From: Prevotella sp. UBA5379
Lineage (GTDB): Bacteria; Bacteroidota; Bacteroidia; Bacteroidales; Bacteroidaceae
Assembly (NCBI GenBank): GCA_002409785.1
Contig: DHOX01000013.1
Coordinates: forward strand, 19,850-37,684
Direction: 5' to 3'
DNA length: 17,835 nt
Both the position numbers and the translations under genes were made by a program. The notes beneath the pieces were generated by a model that was given only the letters and a program-made list of their open reading frames with translations, did not search any database and was not told the DNA's origin. Below are positions 14,982 through 17,835 of this stretch, piece after piece (the first letter of the stretch is position 1; each line of letters begins with the position of its first letter).

Positions 14982-16166
14982 TTATTTTTTTATATAGGGA
15001 TCAGTGCCCAGAACGGCTTGTGCGGCCCTTCTGGCTTTTTCACGCAAGGCATCGACGTCATCCCCCAGGTCTCCGTAACAGAGTGCCACTCCCATTCGTC
15101 TGCCGATATGTGCTTCAGGTTTGCCGAAGATACGGATACGTGTGCGGTCTTCTTTCAATGCATCAGTCAGGTTGTATTTTAATGGAGTTTTTGATTCTAT
15201 CGGAGACAGGATAACAGCACTGCATCCGGTATGCTCCAGATGGATAGCCGGAATCGGCCAGCCCATGATCGCACGCAGATGCAGTTCAAATTCGTTCAGG
15301 TTCGTGGAGTGGCTCAGGGTGACCATCCCAGTGTCATGAGGACGAGGACTGAGCTCCGAGAAGACAACTTCTCCTTGTTTGGTCAGGAAGAACTCTACTC
15401 CCCAGATGCCATAGCCGGTCAAAGCTTTCGTCACTTTATCTGCCATCTCACGAGCTTTCTGAAGAGCACCTTCCGGAATATCTACGGCCGGCTGCCAACT
15501 CTCCCGGTAGTCTCCTCCTTTTTGAATATCTTCAATGGGAGGGCAGAAGAGGGTCGGCCCTTTCTTCTGGGTGATTGTCAGGAGAACGAATTCAAGTTGG
15601 AAGTCGATAAATTCTTCGATGATCACTTCTGGAATATCTCCGCGTCCTTCCTCCATGGCATCCCGATAAGCTGCTTCCAGTTCTTCCTCATTATGGACAT
15701 AACTCTGGCCGTGCCCGGATGAAGACATCAGTGGTTTGACGACGCAAGGGAATCCGATCTTCTCAGCACCTGCCTTGAACTCCTCATACGTTCTGGCATA
15801 GACATACCGGGCGGTTCTGACTCCCAGTTCATGAGACGCAAGATCCCTGATGGCGCGGCGGTTCATGGTGTAGTTGACAGCACGTGCAGAAGGGACAACC
15901 TGGATACCTTGTTTCTCGAAATCAAAGAGGCACTCGGTCCGGATGGCTTCAATTTCCGGGACAATAATATCCGGATGATACTTCTTGACAGCAGCACGTA
16001 AGGCTTTTCCATCCAGCATACTGAACACCTCGTGTTCATCAGCTACCTGCATGGCGGGAGCATTAGCGTACCTGTCACAGGCAATCACGTAAAGGCCTGC
16101 CCTCTTTGCTGCGATTGTAAATTCCTTGCCCAGTTCGCCTGAGCCTAAAAGCATGATTCTTTTCAT
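14982..16166 (-). CDS. purT: Formate-dependent phosphoribosylglycinamide formyltransferase (GAR transformylase 2)
   Basis: This 394-residue ATP-grasp enzyme makes formyl-GAR from GAR, formate and ATP, the folate-independent version of the third purine step. The N-terminal substrate domain starts IMLLGSGELGKEFTIAAKR, and DRYANAPAMQVAD and VPEIEAI (69-75) match E. coli PurT closely. The ATP-grasp part has VVKPLMSSSGHGQS (142-155), GDYRESWQP, GVEFF and SELSPRPHDTGMVTL. The C-terminus has RIFGKPEAHIGRRMGVAL. The loop residue H152 is Lys in E. coli. The gene ends a likely operon with rfbB and the sigma-4-like gene, 20 bp downstream of the latter. Confidence 0.97.
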   Translation of the reverse strand: MKRIMLLGSGELGKEFTIAAKRAGLYVIACDRYANAPAMQVADEHEVFSMLDGKALRAAVKKYHPDIIVPEIEAIRTECLFDFEKQGIQVVPSARAVNYTMNRRAIRDLASHELGVRTARYVYARTYEEFKAGAEKIGFPCVVKPLMSSSGHGQSYVHNEEELEAAYRDAMEEGRGDIPEVIIEEFIDFQLEFVLLTITQKKGPTLFCPPIEDIQKGGDYRESWQPAVDIPEGALQKAREMADKVTKALTGYGIWGVEFFLTKQGEVVFSELSPRPHDTGMVTLSHSTNLNEFELHLRAIMGWPIPAIHLEHTGCSAVILSPIESKTPLKYNLTDALKEDRTRIRIFGKPEAHIGRRMGVALCYGDLGDDVDALREKARRAAQAVLGTDPYIKK

Positions 16167-16186
16167 TTGCCAATATTAAATAGGTG

Positions 16187-16498
16187 TTATGTTTCAGATC
16201 CGGTAATCAATGGCTTCAACACCTGCTGCCATTCCGGAGTGACGGCAAGTTTACGGAGGTCTTTCTCAATGATTGTCATCATCGTTTCCGGGCTGATGCC
16301 CCGATGGTAAGCAAGATCATCAAGAGGATGAACCTCCGTTCCGAAAAGCCCGTAGTATTCGCGAAAGATCACCTCGTCCTGGGCTGTGAGCAGGTGCAGC
16401 AGGTGGTGCATGTAATGTTCCTGCTGCGCGGAAAACTTATCCGAGTTCTGCCCCAGGCGGATGAGGGTATCCTGGAATTCTTTAGAGAACTTGTCCAT
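16187..16498 (-). CDS. Small sigma-70 region 4-like helix-turn-helix protein
   Basis: The central part of this 103-residue protein (about 37-86) resembles sigma-70 region 4: LTAQDEVIFREYYGLFG, then HPLDDLAYHRGISPETMMTIIEKDLRKL, the order of the region 4 consensus with its helix-turn-helix. There is no region 2, so it cannot be a full sigma factor. It may be a DNA-binding regulator or simply share the fold. The start overlaps the rfbB 3' end by 17 bp and the gene ends 20 bp before purT, so it is expressed with both. Function unknown. Confidence 0.7.
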   Translation of the reverse strand: MDKFSKEFQDTLIRLGQNSDKFSAQQEHYMHHLLHLLTAQDEVIFREYYGLFGTEVHPLDDLAYHRGISPETMMTIIEKDLRKLAVTPEWQQVLKPLITGSET

Positions 16499-17645
16499 GT
16501 CTGTTCTTTCCGTACATGATATCGTAGTATTTCTGGTAGTCGCCGGAAGTAACCTCTTTTATCCATTTCTGGTTGTCCAGATTCCAGGCGATGGTTTTCT
16601 TGATGCCATCGGCAAATCTAGTCTCAGGGTACCAGCCGAGTTCTTTCTTCGCTTTCGTAGGATCAATGGCATAACGGCGGTCATGCCCCAGGCGGTCGGT
16701 CACATGCTCGATCAGATTATCATTGATCCAGTCCACATTGTCTGTGCCTTGTGTCTTTTTCACGGAGTCATGAAGGATGTTCCGTAGAGAAGGATCCTTA
16801 GCCATCAGGTCGTGAACGGTCCTGATGATCAGTTTGACAATGTCGATGTTCCGCATCTCATTATGACCGCCGATGTTATAAGCCTGTCCATCGCGCCCAT
16901 GGCGGACGACCATATCAATTGCCTTACAATGGTCGTCTACATACAGCCAGTCGCGGATGTTGAGACCTTCACCGTAGACTGGAAGCTTCTTGCCTTCCAG
17001 CACATTGTTGATCATCAAGGGGATCAACTTTTCCGGGAACTGGTAAGGCCCGTAGTTGTTGGAACAACGGGTTATCGTGCAGGGCAGGTGAAAGGTGTCA
17101 TGATAGGCTTTGACTACGAAATCAGCACTGGCTTTGCTGGCCGAATAAGGACTGTGAGGACTGAGGGGTGTCTCTTCCGTGAAATAGCCGGTGGATCCCA
17201 GAGAGCCGTAGACTTCATCGGTAGAGACCTGATGGAACCGCTTGCCCGCTTTCCAGGTAGGGTATCCTTGGGCGTCCTTGCCGGTAACCCATGCCTTCCT
17301 GGCTGCATCCATCAGGTTCTGGCATCCCAGGATGTTGACGGTAAGGAAAAGTTGAGGATCTTCAATGGACCGGTCGACATGACTTTCGGCTGCAAAGTTG
17401 ATGACATAGTCGATGTCATTCTCCGTAAACAACTGATCTGCAAGCTTCCGGTCGCAAATGTTTCCCTTGACGAAGAAGCAGCGCTTATTGTCAATATCAT
17501 CCTTGATGGTGCCTAAGTTTCCCGCATAGGTGAGAGCATCGAGAACAATGATCTTGATCTCATCGTCCTTATATTTCTTCAACAGGTATTTGATAAAGTT
17601 TGCTCCGATGAAGCCTGCGGCACCGGTAACTAAGTAAGTTTTCAT
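16482..17645 (-). CDS. rfbB: dTDP-glucose 4,6-dehydratase
   Basis: This 387-residue extended short-chain dehydrogenase (also called rmlB) converts dTDP-glucose to dTDP-4-keto-6-deoxyglucose, the second step of dTDP-rhamnose synthesis for surface polysaccharide. It has the NAD-binding TGAAGFIGANF (7-17, GxxGxxG), the STDEVYG block (141-147; T142, D143, E144) and Y167-x3-K171 (PYSASKASAD). RCSNNYGPYQFPEKLIPL and NIRDWLYVDDHCKAI match the substrate-binding blocks. It is somewhat longer than E. coli RfbB, mainly through an insertion at about 280-312. No other rml genes lie in the window. Confidence 0.96.
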   Translation of the reverse strand: MKTYLVTGAAGFIGANFIKYLLKKYKDDEIKIIVLDALTYAGNLGTIKDDIDNKRCFFVKGNICDRKLADQLFTENDIDYVINFAAESHVDRSIEDPQLFLTVNILGCQNLMDAARKAWVTGKDAQGYPTWKAGKRFHQVSTDEVYGSLGSTGYFTEETPLSPHSPYSASKASADFVVKAYHDTFHLPCTITRCSNNYGPYQFPEKLIPLMINNVLEGKKLPVYGEGLNIRDWLYVDDHCKAIDMVVRHGRDGQAYNIGGHNEMRNIDIVKLIIRTVHDLMAKDPSLRNILHDSVKKTQGTDNVDWINDNLIEHVTDRLGHDRRYAIDPTKAKKELGWYPETRFADGIKKTIAWNLDNQKWIKEVTSGDYQKYYDIMYGKNRHGQVL

Positions 17646-17682
17646 GTTATTTGTATTTTAGTTCTATGATGATCATTTCCTT

Positions 17683-17835
17683 TTATAATCTGGACCGGTT
17701 CTCTCCCAGGGTGATCACTTCACAGTCAGAGAACTGATGACCTTCAATGGTGAGCCGGACCATTGTCCGTTCCTTTTGCCAACCGGTGATGCCAGCTGCT
17801 CCGGGATTGATGTGCAGGAGCCCGAGGGTCTTGTC
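17683..17835 (-). CDS. YfcE-like metallophosphoesterase, C-terminal fragment
   Basis: Fifty residues up to a TAA stop are visible; the rest lies beyond the right edge. The segment GLLHINPGAAG near the start of the fragment, followed by ERTMVRLTIEGHQFSDCEVITLG, matches the C-terminal end of YfcE/MJ0936-type calcineurin-like phosphodiesterases, where NPGS/NPGA follows the last metal-binding block. The metal-binding GHTH-type motif itself is outside the window. The stop is 37 bp before rfbB on the same strand, so it is probably the upstream gene of that operon. Confidence 0.7.
   Translation of the reverse strand, partial: DKTLGLLHINPGAAGITGWQKERTMVRLTIEGHQFSDCEVITLGENRSRL

Noticed and set aside
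16812..17516. 234-codon plus-strand ORF
   Set aside because: It is antisense to rfbB, whose active-site motifs are intact; this frame has no known domain.

Overview
The window looks like chromosomal DNA of a Bacteroidales bacterium, most likely Prevotellaceae. The evidence is a TonB-dependent receptor with an N-terminal carboxypeptidase-regulatory-like domain, an ECF sigma factor overlapping a DUF5056-like membrane protein, a Bacteroidetes-type promoter in front of topB (TTTG, 19 bp, TAnnTTTG), A-rich leaders with little Shine-Dalgarno signal, and moderate G+C. The assignment is inference from family knowledge. I see no phage, insertion sequence, CRISPR array, tRNA or rRNA.

Layout. Positions 1-1340 (+): a membrane protein with an acidic tail, cut by the left edge, then an ECF sigma factor overlapping a two-TM DUF5056-like protein. 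Positions 1401-4043 (-): three tightly packed genes for a carrier protein, an MBOAT acyltransferase and a membrane-anchored SGNH-like protein. The trio resembles the DltC/DltB/DltD part of a D-alanylation system without the charging enzyme. Positions 4044-4619: a long gap with hairpins and a good intrinsic terminator. Positions 4620-7326 (-): a small CPIC/RGPP membrane protein followed by a TonB-dependent receptor, probably a metal or metal-complex uptake unit. Positions 7540-9672 (-): topoisomerase III. Positions 9856-11740 (-): nicotinamidase and nicotinate phosphoribosyltransferase, two consecutive steps of NAD salvage. Positions 12188-14885 (+): lutABC, the iron-sulfur lactate-oxidation complex, as an operon with 4-bp overlaps. 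Positions 14982-17835 (-): a likely operon of a metallophosphoesterase (cut by the right edge), dTDP-glucose 4,6-dehydratase, a sigma-region-4-like small protein and formate-dependent GAR transformylase (purT).

Most genes are ordinary housekeeping or metabolic genes. The parts worth a second look are the Dlt-like acyl-transfer trio, the CPIC-protein/TonB-receptor pair with a palindrome upstream of its promoter, the structured region downstream of that receptor, and the orphan sigma-4-like protein between rfbB and purT.
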